Positions 8,533 through 15,924 of a stretch of 34,409 nt of DNA are shown in pieces. Position 1 is the first letter of the stretch. Each line of letters starts with the position of its first letter. The notes beneath the pieces were generated by a model. That model saw only the letters and a program-made list of their open reading frames with translations. It was not told where the DNA came from and did no database searches. The translations under genes were made by a program, and so were the position numbers. The DNA comes from UBA1926 sp002337215 (lineage in GTDB: Bacteria; Planctomycetota; Phycisphaerae; Phycisphaerales; UBA1924): positions 1 through 34,409 of the forward strand of contig CAXBAF010000034.1 in assembly GCA_963973795.1 (NCBI GenBank), written 5' to 3'.

Positions 8533-8994
8533 ATGAGCATCGTCCACACCGGGGCGTTCGCCCCCGCCATCCAGCTCGATACGCCCTCTGAAACGGGTGT
8601 GTTCGCGTTCGTGCGACGCGGGCGGTCTTCGCGGGTCCTGATGCTCGCGCTCTCGATCCTGCTGATGAGCGGGGTGGACCTGTACATCACTTCTCTGTAT
8701 CTGGCGACGATCGGGATGGCCGAGGAGAACCCGCTGGCGCGGATCGTGATGTCGAGCGGGTCGCTCGGGTATCTGTCGCTCTGGAAGTTCCTGACGATCC
8801 TGCCGACGCTGCTGCTGATGGTCGCGTACCGGCGTCGGCTGATGGTCGAGCTCCTGGGCTGGGTGGCGAGCGCGGTGCTGGTCGGGGTGATGATGCGGTG
8901 GGCGCAGTACGCTGATGAGACGCAAGATTTGCTCATCGCGTTGCATGACCTCCAGGCGGGAGCGGACCATCGCTGGATGATGATCCCCGGCTGA
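8533..8994 (+). CDS. Small integral membrane protein, DUF5658-like
   Basis: The protein (153 aa) has a ~35-residue cytoplasmic-looking start, then three or four hydrophobic segments: VLMLALSILLMSGVDLYITS, LSLWKFLTILPTLLLMVAY and LLGWVASAVLVGVMM. The pattern 'GVDLYITSLYL...G.AEENPLARI' resembles the D-x3-T...G..E.NP signature of DUF5658 membrane proteins, a family without known function; this assignment is by memory. It is divergent from the propeller gene across a 138-bp gap that must hold both promoters; TAAAAT at 8468-8473 is a possible -10 for this gene. Codons end mostly in G. Confidence 0.7.
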   Translation: MSIVHTGAFAPAIQLDTPSETGVFAFVRRGRSSRVLMLALSILLMSGVDLYITSLYLATIGMAEENPLARIVMSSGSLGYLSLWKFLTILPTLLLMVAYRRRLMVELLGWVASAVLVGVMMRWAQYADETQDLLIALHDLQAGADHRWMMIPG

Positions 8995-9066
8995 CTGGGT
9001 CTGAATGACTGGGCCTGACAGGCTGGGTGGACGACTCGGCTCGCCTTGGTCTGCTACCCTCCGCGC

Positions 9067-9573
9067 ATGATCGATCAGGTGAATCACCGGGCCTCACTCT
9101 TGACGTTTCGCGTTGCGATTCCGATTCTGCTGGGCGTGCTGCTCGGCGGGTGTTCATCTGTTTCCGCGCCGCGGTTCAGCGTGTTGGGCGTGGCGGAGCG
9201 CGAGCGGACGGACGAGGCGGTGGTGCTCGATTTCACGATCCGGGCGGAGAACCGCAACGATGAGCCGTTGCCGCTCGAGCAGGCGACGTACTCGCTGACA
9301 CTCGACGGGCGGCGTGTCTTCTCTGGCCAGCGGATCGCGCGTGTGACGGTGCCCCGGTTCGGCGAGCAGCAACTGGTTCTGCCGGCGGTGGTGCCCGCGG
9401 ATCTGGTGCCGCCTGCCCGCTTCGACGAGGGCGGCGCGATGCGGTACGAGTTCGAGGGCGAGATCGAGTACCAGACGCCGGGCCGGTTTGCGGAGTTCTT
9501 GTTCGACGTGAACCTTCGTCGGCCGAAGGCCTCGGTGGGGCTGCGGGGCACGCTGGAACTGGGCGGGGAATAG
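9067..9573 (+). CDS. LEA14-like (WHy domain) lipoprotein
   Basis: The 168-residue product has a lipoprotein signal with lipobox L26-G-G-C29. The mature part is a single beta-sandwich: VLDFTIRAENRNDEPLPLE, then YSLTLDGRRVFSGQRIAR, then VTVPRFGEQQLVLPAVV. The 'N.N...LPL....Y.L..DG..V..G' pattern matches the WHy/LEA-type-2 fold found in desiccation- and stress-linked proteins. It is probably anchored to a membrane facing the periplasm. ATG 9067 is chosen because it places the lipobox correctly; an upstream in-frame TTG only adds residues before the signal. It is separated by 72 nt from the membrane protein gene upstream. Confidence 0.78.
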   Translation: MIDQVNHRASLLTFRVAIPILLGVLLGGCSSVSAPRFSVLGVAERERTDEAVVLDFTIRAENRNDEPLPLEQATYSLTLDGRRVFSGQRIARVTVPRFGEQQLVLPAVVPADLVPPARFDEGGAMRYEFEGEIEYQTPGRFAEFLFDVNLRRPKASVGLRGTLELGGE

Positions 9574-9677
9574 GGGCGAGGCACACGCGCGGCGATGCCG
9601 CGGGTGGTGGCACCGTGGCTTGCGACTGCGAGTGGTGGCGGCGCGCGACGATGCCCCCGGGCGTTGCGGCGGAACTG

Positions 9678-10976
9678 TCAGGGAGTCCCGGCGGGGCCCA
9701 GCAGGTTGGCCTCGGCGTCTTCCATCAGATAGAGGCCCAGCAGGTATCCCTGGACGATGTATGGATCGACCTTGAACGTGCCGGTGATGTCTCCGAACGA
9801 GAGGGCGCCGGTGTGGCTGAACATCGACTGAGCGGTGTTGGAGAGGTTCTGCGCGAGGCGGACCTCGATGGCGTCGAACGGCGTGGGCGGGACGCCGATG
9901 CAGCAGGAGTCCCACTGGTTGAGCATCACGAGGAGTTCGGAGAGCGAGGACATGCCCATGGGGAGAAGAGCGTAGCCGCGGATGGTGACGGTCTTGCCGT
10001 TGAGCACCGCGATCCATTCGGGGATTTCGGTCTGGCCGAGCCGGGGCTGGTATTCGCGCTGCACGGCGACGAGCATCTCCCAGTCGATCTTGTAGGGGGC
10101 GGCTTTGGTGCCTTTTCCGTCAACCTTCCATCGGCCGTCGAGGAGGAGCCCGGTGTCGGTTTTGACGACGGGTTCTGCCGCGGGTTCGGGCTGTGCGGGT
10201 TGGGTGGTCTTCGGTCGTGGCGTAACCGCGATCGCGGGGGGAGCGGATGCGCCGCTGTTCTCCGCAACGACTTCGGCGGGGGACGGAGCGGGTTCGGTGG
10301 CAGGTGATTCCGAATCGGCGATGGCCTCGGTTGCTTGCGACGAGTCATCGCTGGCTTGGCTTGTATCCGCAACATCAGTTGATTGATCGGCTTGGGTGGC
10401 AATGTCGCTCACGCCGGAATCAGGGGCTGATTCTTCCACCGCTTCTGGCTTCGCTTCGGTCTTGGCTGTTGCGGCGGGCTCGTCGGCTTGGTCTTCGATC
10501 GGGGCGGCTTGCGCGGTGACGGGTTTGCCCGGATCGGTGGTCGGCTGGTTGGGCGGCGCGGTGGCGGGGTCGATGGTCGGGTCGGGCCGGGGCATGTTGG
10601 AGGGCGGGTTGAACGGCTCGGTGTCGGCGTTCGCGTCGGCATTGGAGGTGAGGCGGCCCGGTTCGGGCGCGGGGTCTTCCGCGGCGGTCTGAGGCATGTT
10701 GCTCTGCGCGGTGCTCTTGTTGATCACAGCGTCGGTGGGTTCGGCCTCCGTGTTCGACTGGATCTCCGATTGGGTCCCGGGTGCGGCTTGTGAGGGGGGC
10801 TGTGCGTCGGGGACCGATGAAGGCGCGGCCGGGACGGGTGTTGCGGGTCGAGTGTTGTTTTCGCCTGCGGCGGAGGCCGTGAGCGTGGGCGCGGCGGTGT
10901 CCTTCGCTGGCATCAAGAACACAGCGGCGGTGGCGGCGGCAAGAACAGCGATGGCGATCCAGAAGATGCGGACCAT
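9678..10976 (-). CDS. Membrane-anchored DUF3299-like protein with long disordered linker
   Basis: The 432-residue product has an N-terminal transmembrane anchor (WIAIAVLAAATAAVFLM). About 240 residues of low-complexity Ala/Pro/Glu/Ser/Thr/Asp sequence follow, then a compact C-terminal domain from about residue 275. That domain contains LNGKTVTIRGYALLPMG and LLVMLNQWDSCCIGVPPTPF. The 'L.GK.VTI.GY..P...... .Q..CC.GVPP' pattern matches DUF3299, a domain of unknown function; in some bacteria such proteins occur near ABC transporters. The linker suggests that the domain reaches into the periplasm. The ATG at 10976 has an AAGGGGGG site about 9 nt upstream. It lies 154 nt downstream of the ABC permease on the same strand, so co-transcription is possible. 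Confidence 0.75.
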   Translation of the reverse strand: MVRIFWIAIAVLAAATAAVFLMPAKDTAAPTLTASAAGENNTRPATPVPAAPSSVPDAQPPSQAAPGTQSEIQSNTEAEPTDAVINKSTAQSNMPQTAAEDPAPEPGRLTSNADANADTEPFNPPSNMPRPDPTIDPATAPPNQPTTDPGKPVTAQAAPIEDQADEPAATAKTEAKPEAVEESAPDSGVSDIATQADQSTDVADTSQASDDSSQATEAIADSESPATEPAPSPAEVVAENSGASAPPAIAVTPRPKTTQPAQPEPAAEPVVKTDTGLLLDGRWKVDGKGTKAAPYKIDWEMLVAVQREYQPRLGQTEIPEWIAVLNGKTVTIRGYALLPMGMSSLSELLVMLNQWDSCCIGVPPTPFDAIEVRLAQNLSNTAQSMFSHTGALSFGDITGTFKVDPYIVQGYLLGLYLMEDAEANLLGPAGTP

Positions 10977-11130
10977 GAGCGGGCCCCCCTTGGAAGTTGG
11001 TTCGGAGGACGATACGCGTGGATTCGGGGTGTGGTTTTGTGCGGGGGTTTGGGAGCGCCACGCGTCCTGTTACGGCGGGTGGCGGCACCGGGGTGCCCGG
11101 GTGGGGATGCCGGGTGGAGACGCCCGGAGA

Positions 11131-12411
11131 CTACGCGGCGGGGCGGAGGTTCTTGATGACTGGGGTTCGGTATGCCGCGACGGCGGGGATGAGCCCTGCG
11201 ACGGCGGCGAGCGCGATCGTGGCGACGGCGAGGCCAAGGACGAGCCTCGGTTCGAAGCCGGGGGTGATGACGAGCCCGAGGCGTTGGTAGAGGATGTCGG
11301 CGACGACGCGGGCGGCGAGGAGGCCGACGGCGGTGCCGGCGAGTGCGCCGGCGGCACCGATGAAGGCGGACTCTGTGACGATAAGCGAGAAGATGCGGGG
11401 CTTGGTGCAGCCCAGGACGCGGAGGACGGCGATCTGTCGGCGGCGCTGCTCCATCGCCTGGTAGAGAACGAGCATGACGGTGACCGCGCCGACGACGAGG
11501 ACGGTGGCGGCGAGGGCGACGATGATCTGGTCGATGTTGCCGACGATGCGGAAGAGCTTGTCGATCTCCTGTTTGGGGGCGGCGACGGTGATGGTGGGAT
11601 CGGAGCGGAGGCCGTTGAAGGCGGACTGGAAGATGGCGCTGACGTCGCGGCCCGGGCGGGAGAGGACGCGGGCGTAGAGGCCCGTGATTTTCTTGTCTTC
11701 ATCGAGGAGATCGGCGGGGGTTGTGGTGATGTCGGGGCCCAGTTCGCCGAGTCGGCGGTCGTGGGCGTGGAGGGTCCAAGAGCTGGTGAGATCGCTGAAG
11801 ATGGCGCGATCGTGGAGCGTGGCGGTGGGGGCGAGAATGCCGACGACCTCGTAGACGAATTCGTCGTGGACGTGGGGGTCTTCGCCCTGCTTGGGGGTGC
11901 CGTGGGTGAGGGAGACACGGTCGCCGAGGGCGAGGCCTCTGATGGCGGCGGCTTCGGCGCCGACGACGAGTTCAAAGGGCTTGTCGAACGCTCGGCCCTG
12001 GGTGAATGTCCAGGTGGTGTTCTCGGCGGGTTGAAAGTCGGAGAAGAAGGCGGGGGTTGTCGCCATGACGGGGAGGCCGCGGAAGGAATCGCCGAGTTGG
12101 GTGGGGATGGCCCAGGCGAGTGGGTTCGTCGCGAGGAGTTCGTCACGCTTGGTGATGAACATGTAGTTGCGGGGCGCGCCGGAATAGAAGATGGAGTTGA
12201 GGACGGTGACGAGCGGGTCCTGTTGCGGCCCGCTGATGAGGACGTGCATGTTGCCGCGTCCACGGTCGAAGGCCTGCTTGCCGGCGTCCTTCATGCTCAG
12301 GAGGACGAGCATGAGGGCGACGCCGAGCGCGACAACGGCGATCGTGGTGATCGTCGAGAACTTGCGCGCGGCGAGGGAGCGGGTGATGAGTGTGGTGTCG
12401 GTGATGGGCAT
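11131..12411 (-). CDS. ABC transporter permease, MacB/LolC (FtsX-like) type
   Basis: The protein (426 aa) has the four-helix layout of FtsX-type permeases: one helix near residues 20-42 (STITTIAVVALGVALMLVLL), a periplasmic domain of ~230 residues, and three C-terminal helices around 285-310, 335-365 and 385-412. The C-terminal part includes MEQRRRQIAVLRVLGCTKPR, the typical 'R..EI..LRALG' coupling segment. Type VII (MacB/Lol) exporters move lipids, lipoproteins or peptides by mechanotransmission. It lies 36 nt downstream of the ATPase gene on the same strand, so the pair forms one transporter. No adaptor (MacA-type) or TolC partner is adjacent; the DUF3299-like protein is the nearest downstream gene. 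Substrate unknown. Confidence 0.88.
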   Translation of the reverse strand: MPITDTTLITRSLAARKFSTITTIAVVALGVALMLVLLSMKDAGKQAFDRGRGNMHVLISGPQQDPLVTVLNSIFYSGAPRNYMFITKRDELLATNPLAWAIPTQLGDSFRGLPVMATTPAFFSDFQPAENTTWTFTQGRAFDKPFELVVGAEAAAIRGLALGDRVSLTHGTPKQGEDPHVHDEFVYEVVGILAPTATLHDRAIFSDLTSSWTLHAHDRRLGELGPDITTTPADLLDEDKKITGLYARVLSRPGRDVSAIFQSAFNGLRSDPTITVAAPKQEIDKLFRIVGNIDQIIVALAATVLVVGAVTVMLVLYQAMEQRRRQIAVLRVLGCTKPRIFSLIVTESAFIGAAGALAGTAVGLLAARVVADILYQRLGLVITPGFEPRLVLGLAVATIALAAVAGLIPAVAAYRTPVIKNLRPAA

Positions 12412-12447
12412 GGTGGGTGGAAGGCAATGGGCTCTAGGCAGAAGGCA

Positions 12448-13167
12448 CTAGGCGGTGGTTGACTGCATTGATGCTTGGTTGAGTTCGGCGAGGTTGAGGC
12501 TTCGGTCGAATCGGGAGACGAGGTTCGGGTCGTGGCTGACGCAGAGCATGGCGGCGTTGTGATCGCGGCAGACTCGTTGGATGAGATCCATCGCGATGCC
12601 CGCGTTCTCGGGGTCGAGGCTGGCGGTCGGCTCGTCGGCGAGGATGAGTTCGGGTTCGCAGGCGAGCGACCGGGCGACGGCGACGCGCTGCTGCTGGCCC
12701 AGGCTCATGTTCTCCGGGAATGCCGAGGGGCTCGGGATGTCGAGTTCGGCGAGGAGGGCGCGGGCTCGGTCGTCGTGTTCCTTGGGGGGGACGCTGGAGA
12801 AGGCGAGGGGCATGAGGACGTTCTCGAGGGCGGAGAAGCCGTGGAGGAGGTGGAAGGACTGGAAGACGACGCCGATGTGGGCGCTGCGGAAGTGGTCGCG
12901 GTCTGCGCCGGAGAGTTTGTGGATGTCTCGGCCCGCGACACGGATGGTGCCGGTGGTGGGTTCGAGGAGGCCGAGGATGAGATTGAGGAGCGTTGACTTG
13001 CCAGCGCCGGACTTGCCGGCGAGGAGGATCTGCTCGGCGGGAGCGCAGGTAAAGCCGGGGATATCAAGAACGGGTTGGGGCTGACCCGGGTAGGTGAATC
13101 CGAGGCTCTCGATCGCGAGGGCCTGCGGGGGTTGGCCTTGGGTTGCTCGTGTCGGGTCTTTGGGCAT
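12448..13167 (-). CDS. ABC transporter ATP-binding protein, LolD/MacB type
   Basis: The protein (239 aa) has all nucleotide-binding motifs: Walker A GKSGAGKST (51-59), Q-loop GVVFQSFHLL, a signature written MSLGQQQRVAVA (Leu in place of the usual second residue of SGGQ), Walker B LILADEPTASLD, and a switch histidine in CVSHD. The pattern and the coupled FtsX-type permease place it with LolD/MacB ATPases. ATG 13167 is chosen because the family normally starts 15-20 residues before the first strand. The frame stays open to 13629, but that stretch is antisense to the plus-strand membrane gene and has no family similarity. The ribosome site is weak. Confidence 0.9.
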   Translation of the reverse strand: MPKDPTRATQGQPPQALAIESLGFTYPGQPQPVLDIPGFTCAPAEQILLAGKSGAGKSTLLNLILGLLEPTTGTIRVAGRDIHKLSGADRDHFRSAHIGVVFQSFHLLHGFSALENVLMPLAFSSVPPKEHDDRARALLAELDIPSPSAFPENMSLGQQQRVAVARSLACEPELILADEPTASLDPENAGIAMDLIQRVCRDHNAAMLCVSHDPNLVSRFDRSLNLAELNQASMQSTTA

Positions 13168-13248
13168 GCGGTGTTGTAGGCGGCGATGCGTGGTGTTGGC
13201 GCGGGCGAGCCCGCCCACGGGGGCGCCCGTTTGGGGTAGTCTGTCGCG

Positions 13249-13656
13249 ATGGAGATCGCGGCATGGGTGCTTCGGGGGCTCGGTGTCTACCTCGCGTTGG
13301 GCGCTGGGTTCGCGGTCTGGTTTGTCATCGACGGGGTCGGGCGCATCAGCCCCGCGGCGCGTGGGACGGGGTGGGGGTTTCGGTTGTTGATCGCCCCGGG
13401 TTCGGCGGCGTTGTGGCCTTTGCTGGCGTTTGAACTGGCCGCGTCGGGTGGTCGCGGCGGGATGGTCGTGGGCCGGCCGCTGCGCGCGGACGACATCGAG
13501 ACCTCGTTCGACGACGAGACGACGGTGGACGGTGGGCAGATCGCTGATGTGCCGGTCTCGGGGAGGCCCGATCGGTATGTTGACCCTGAAGCGGAAACGG
13601 ACGCGGGGCCGGCGGTGGGTGAGGAGCATTCGGACAACCTGGAGGGACGGGCGTGA
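13249..13656 (+). CDS. Membrane protein, first gene of the Rieske redox module
   Basis: This 135-residue protein has two hydrophobic segments (VLRGLGVYLALGAGFAVWFV and FRLLIAPGSAALWPLLAFEL) and then an acidic, disordered tail of ~65 residues. No catalytic motif is visible and I cannot name a family. Its stop codon overlaps the start of a 39-aa single-helix gene (GTGA at 13653-13656), which in turn overlaps the Rieske fusion gene, so all are probably made together. It may be a structural subunit of a membrane electron-transfer complex; this is inferred from context only. Confidence 0.7.
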   Translation: MEIAAWVLRGLGVYLALGAGFAVWFVIDGVGRISPAARGTGWGFRLLIAPGSAALWPLLAFELAASGGRGGMVVGRPLRADDIETSFDDETTVDGGQIADVPVSGRPDRYVDPEAETDAGPAVGEEHSDNLEGRA

Positions 13657-13772
13657 CGCGGCGACACCGGCGGGTCCATGTCATCGCGTGGGGTCTGCTG
13701 GTGATCGGTCTGGTCGCGGCGGCGATTGTCGTGGGGTCTGGTGACGGTTTGAGCGGTGGGGGCGGGCTGTGA
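13653..13772 (+). CDS. 39-aa single-transmembrane peptide in the Rieske module
   Basis: A 39-codon reading frame begins at GTG 13653 and encodes a short basic start (VTRRHRRVHV), one hydrophobic helix (IAWGLLVIGLVAAAIVVGS) and a Gly-rich tail. It overlaps the preceding stop by 4 nt (GTGA) and the following GTG start by 4 nt (GTGA at 13769-13772). This double coupling, together with positive-inside topology, argues that it is a real small gene. By analogy with the tiny subunits of cytochrome oxidases (CcoQ/CydX-like), it may stabilise the complex; that role is inference. Confidence 0.6.
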   Translation: MTRRHRRVHVIAWGLLVIGLVAAAIVVGSGDGLSGGGGL

Positions 13773-15040
13773 CGAATCGGTTTGTCTGGGTCTCCTGGAA
13801 CCGGCACAAGCGCGTGTACGACGCGGTGTTGGGGCTCGCGATGCTGGCGTTCCTCGCGGTGTTCGTGATGGGGTCCGTGGTGTTCGCGGAGAACGGCGTC
13901 GATCCCATGGTCGTGCTGATCCGCGCGACGGGGACGCTCGGGCTTGTGATGCTGCATCTGATCCTGTGCATCGGGCCGCTCTCGCGGTTCACGGATCGTG
14001 TCGCGCCGTTGCTGTACAACCGTCGGCATTTCGGTGTTGCGATGTTCTGTGTCGGGCTCGTGCACGCCGGTCTGGTGCTGCTGTACTACGGCGGCTTCGG
14101 GAACACGGACCCGGTGAGCGCGGTGCTGCTGTCGGGGCGGTCGTTCGGGTCGCTCGGCGCGTTTCCGTATGAGATGCTCGGGTTCGCGGCGCTCGTCATC
14201 CTGTTTGTGATGGCGGCGACGAGCCATGACTTCTGGCTCGACCTGCTGAGCCCCGGCGTGTGGAAGTGGATCCATATGTCGGTTTACGCGGCGTACCCGC
14301 TGCTGGTCGGGCACGTCGCGATTGGTGTGCTCGCCGTCGATGGGGCCGACGCGTTCGGCTCGGCGTGGACCTGGGTGCTCGGCGCCGGCGTTGTTTGCGT
14401 GGTGACGCTCCATCTTGTCGCGGGGCTGCGTGAACTGACGCGGGACGAGATGGGCTCCACGGTGATCGAGGCGGATGAGGTCGCGCCGGAGCGGGTCGGC
14501 TGGATCACGGTCGGCTCGGTCGATGACATCCCCGAGGGGCGGGCGAAGGTCGTGTGCCTGGGCGGCGGCGTTGGCGGCGCGGGCGATGGGGCGAAACGCG
14601 GCGAGCGGGTGGCGGTGTTCCGGGACAAGGGGCGGATCTCGGCGGTGACAAACGTGTGCGCGCACCAGGGCGGCCCGCTCGGCGAGGGCAAGATCGTCGA
14701 TGGGTGCGTGACGTGCCCCTGGCACGGGTATCAGTTCCAGGCGGATTCGGGTCTTTCGCCCCCGCCTTACACGGACCGGATCGCGACATATCAGGTCCGG
14801 GTGGACGGGCGGACGGTGTATCTCGACCCGCGGGCGCTCGCGCCGGGGACACGGGTTGAGCCGGCGTTTTTCGAGGCGTCCCCCGAGGATGAGCGTTTGT
14901 TCGAAGATGTCGAGGTCGATCGGGCGGATAGTTCGATCGACCGGTCGGTTGACCTCCCGGGTGACCAGTCGGTTGGTACGGATGCCGGCGGGGACGCCGA
15001 GGATGGGTCGTCCCACGGCCCGGTGGAGACGGGGTTCTGA
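13769..15040 (+). CDS. Ferric-reductase-like membrane domain fused to Rieske [2Fe-2S] domain
   Basis: The 423-aa product has an N-terminal membrane domain of about six helices (residues ~17-230) with histidines inside helices (VMLHLILCIG, GLVHAGLVLLYYG, WIHMSVYAAYPLLVGHVAIG), as in ferric-reductase/MsrQ-type b-heme proteins. A Rieske domain follows with C297-A-H299 and C316-P-W-H319, the full ligand set, flanked by HQGGPLGEG and WHGYQF. The last ~60 residues are acidic and look disordered. Such a fusion would pass electrons between membrane heme and the Rieske centre; donor and acceptor are not shown. It starts at GTG 13769 overlapping the small peptide gene, and its stop overlaps the next ATG (TGATG). 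Confidence 0.88.
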   Translation: MTNRFVWVSWNRHKRVYDAVLGLAMLAFLAVFVMGSVVFAENGVDPMVVLIRATGTLGLVMLHLILCIGPLSRFTDRVAPLLYNRRHFGVAMFCVGLVHAGLVLLYYGGFGNTDPVSAVLLSGRSFGSLGAFPYEMLGFAALVILFVMAATSHDFWLDLLSPGVWKWIHMSVYAAYPLLVGHVAIGVLAVDGADAFGSAWTWVLGAGVVCVVTLHLVAGLRELTRDEMGSTVIEADEVAPERVGWITVGSVDDIPEGRAKVVCLGGGVGGAGDGAKRGERVAVFRDKGRISAVTNVCAHQGGPLGEGKIVDGCVTCPWHGYQFQADSGLSPPPYTDRIATYQVRVDGRTVYLDPRALAPGTRVEPAFFEASPEDERLFEDVEVDRADSSIDRSVDLPGDQSVGTDAGGDAEDGSSHGPVETGF

Positions 15041-15840
15041 TGGCAGAAGATCGGTCTGACAGCGGGTTTTATATCGGGTACTCGTCGCTGCCCCGGCGGC
15101 ACCGGGTGTTTCTCGTCGTCGCGGTGCCGCTCGCGATCGCGGGGATGCTGGTCGGCGCGTTGGGGCTCGCGATGGCGCAGCCCGCGTGGGGGGACGGGTT
15201 CTGGGAGACGGGAGACGCGCGGGAGTTCCGCGGGACGCTCTCGCTGGAGCCGTACCCGATGCTGCATGTTGAGGGCGCGGGTGTGGGTGACTCGTACCTG
15301 CTCGTCGAGATGGGGAAGTTCGGGGCCGGCGATCGGTTCGCGGACCTCGAGGGGATCGATGGAGCGACGGTGGCGATCCGGGGGCGCGAGCTCCGGCGGG
15401 ACGGGCGGCGGATGATCGAGATCGATCCGGGTTCGGGCGAGGGCGATGATCCGGTCTCGGTGCTTCCATCGGACAAGCCCGCGGTGCGGATCCGCTCGGC
15501 CGTTGATGAGGGCGGCGACGTGGTGACGATCGCCGGTGAGATCGTTGACAGCAAGTGCTATCTCGGGGCGATGAAGCCGGGCGCGGGACGCGGGCACAAG
15601 GCGTGCGCGACGCTGTGTGTTTCGGGGGGTATCCCGCCTGTATTGGTTGTGCGGGATGGGGAGGCCGGCGAGGGCGCGGTGTCGTACCTGTTGCTGACGG
15701 ATGCGGCGGGTCGTGGGCTCCGCGGCTCGGGTCTGGAGGCGATCGAGCCGATGATCGCCGAAGGCATCGAGGTGCGCGGGCGGCTCGGGCGAGCGGGGTC
15801 TTGGCGGACGCTTCGGCTCGAGCCCGGGCAGTTTGATTGA
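15040..15840 (+). CDS. Membrane-anchored protein with C-x12-H-x2-C-x3-C site, Rieske module
   Basis: This 266-residue protein has one N-terminal membrane helix (VFLVVAVPLAIAGMLVGALG, ~24-45) and an exported beta-rich region made of two similar OB-like halves. The second half carries a striking motif: GEIVDSKCYLGAMKPG followed by HKACATLC and SGGIPPV. This gives C173, H186, C189 and C193, a possible metal, heme or Fe-S site. I recall similar 'D.KCY.G.MKPG' proteins next to Rieske/ferric-reductase genes in other bacteria but know no assigned function. The ATG overlaps the Rieske fusion stop by one base, so the two are translationally coupled. Confidence 0.75.
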   Translation: MAEDRSDSGFYIGYSSLPRRHRVFLVVAVPLAIAGMLVGALGLAMAQPAWGDGFWETGDAREFRGTLSLEPYPMLHVEGAGVGDSYLLVEMGKFGAGDRFADLEGIDGATVAIRGRELRRDGRRMIEIDPGSGEGDDPVSVLPSDKPAVRIRSAVDEGGDVVTIAGEIVDSKCYLGAMKPGAGRGHKACATLCVSGGIPPVLVVRDGEAGEGAVSYLLLTDAAGRGLRGSGLEAIEPMIAEGIEVRGRLGRAGSWRTLRLEPGQFD

Positions 15841-15924
15841 CTTGCGCGCGTTCGGGGCTTTTTCGTCGGTGTGTGGACAACCGATCGCTCGGGTCGCGGT
15901 GGCCGGATGCAGCGGGGTGATGGG

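Noticed and set aside
13168..13629. N-terminal extension of the ABC ATPase
   Set aside because: It is antisense to the membrane gene at 13249; the family starts at the ATG at 13167 and the extra residues show no similarity to it.
15871..15880. Near-DnaA-box TGTGGACAA as origin evidence
   Set aside because: It is a single site with one mismatch, far from the skew change and without a cluster or AT-rich unwinding region.
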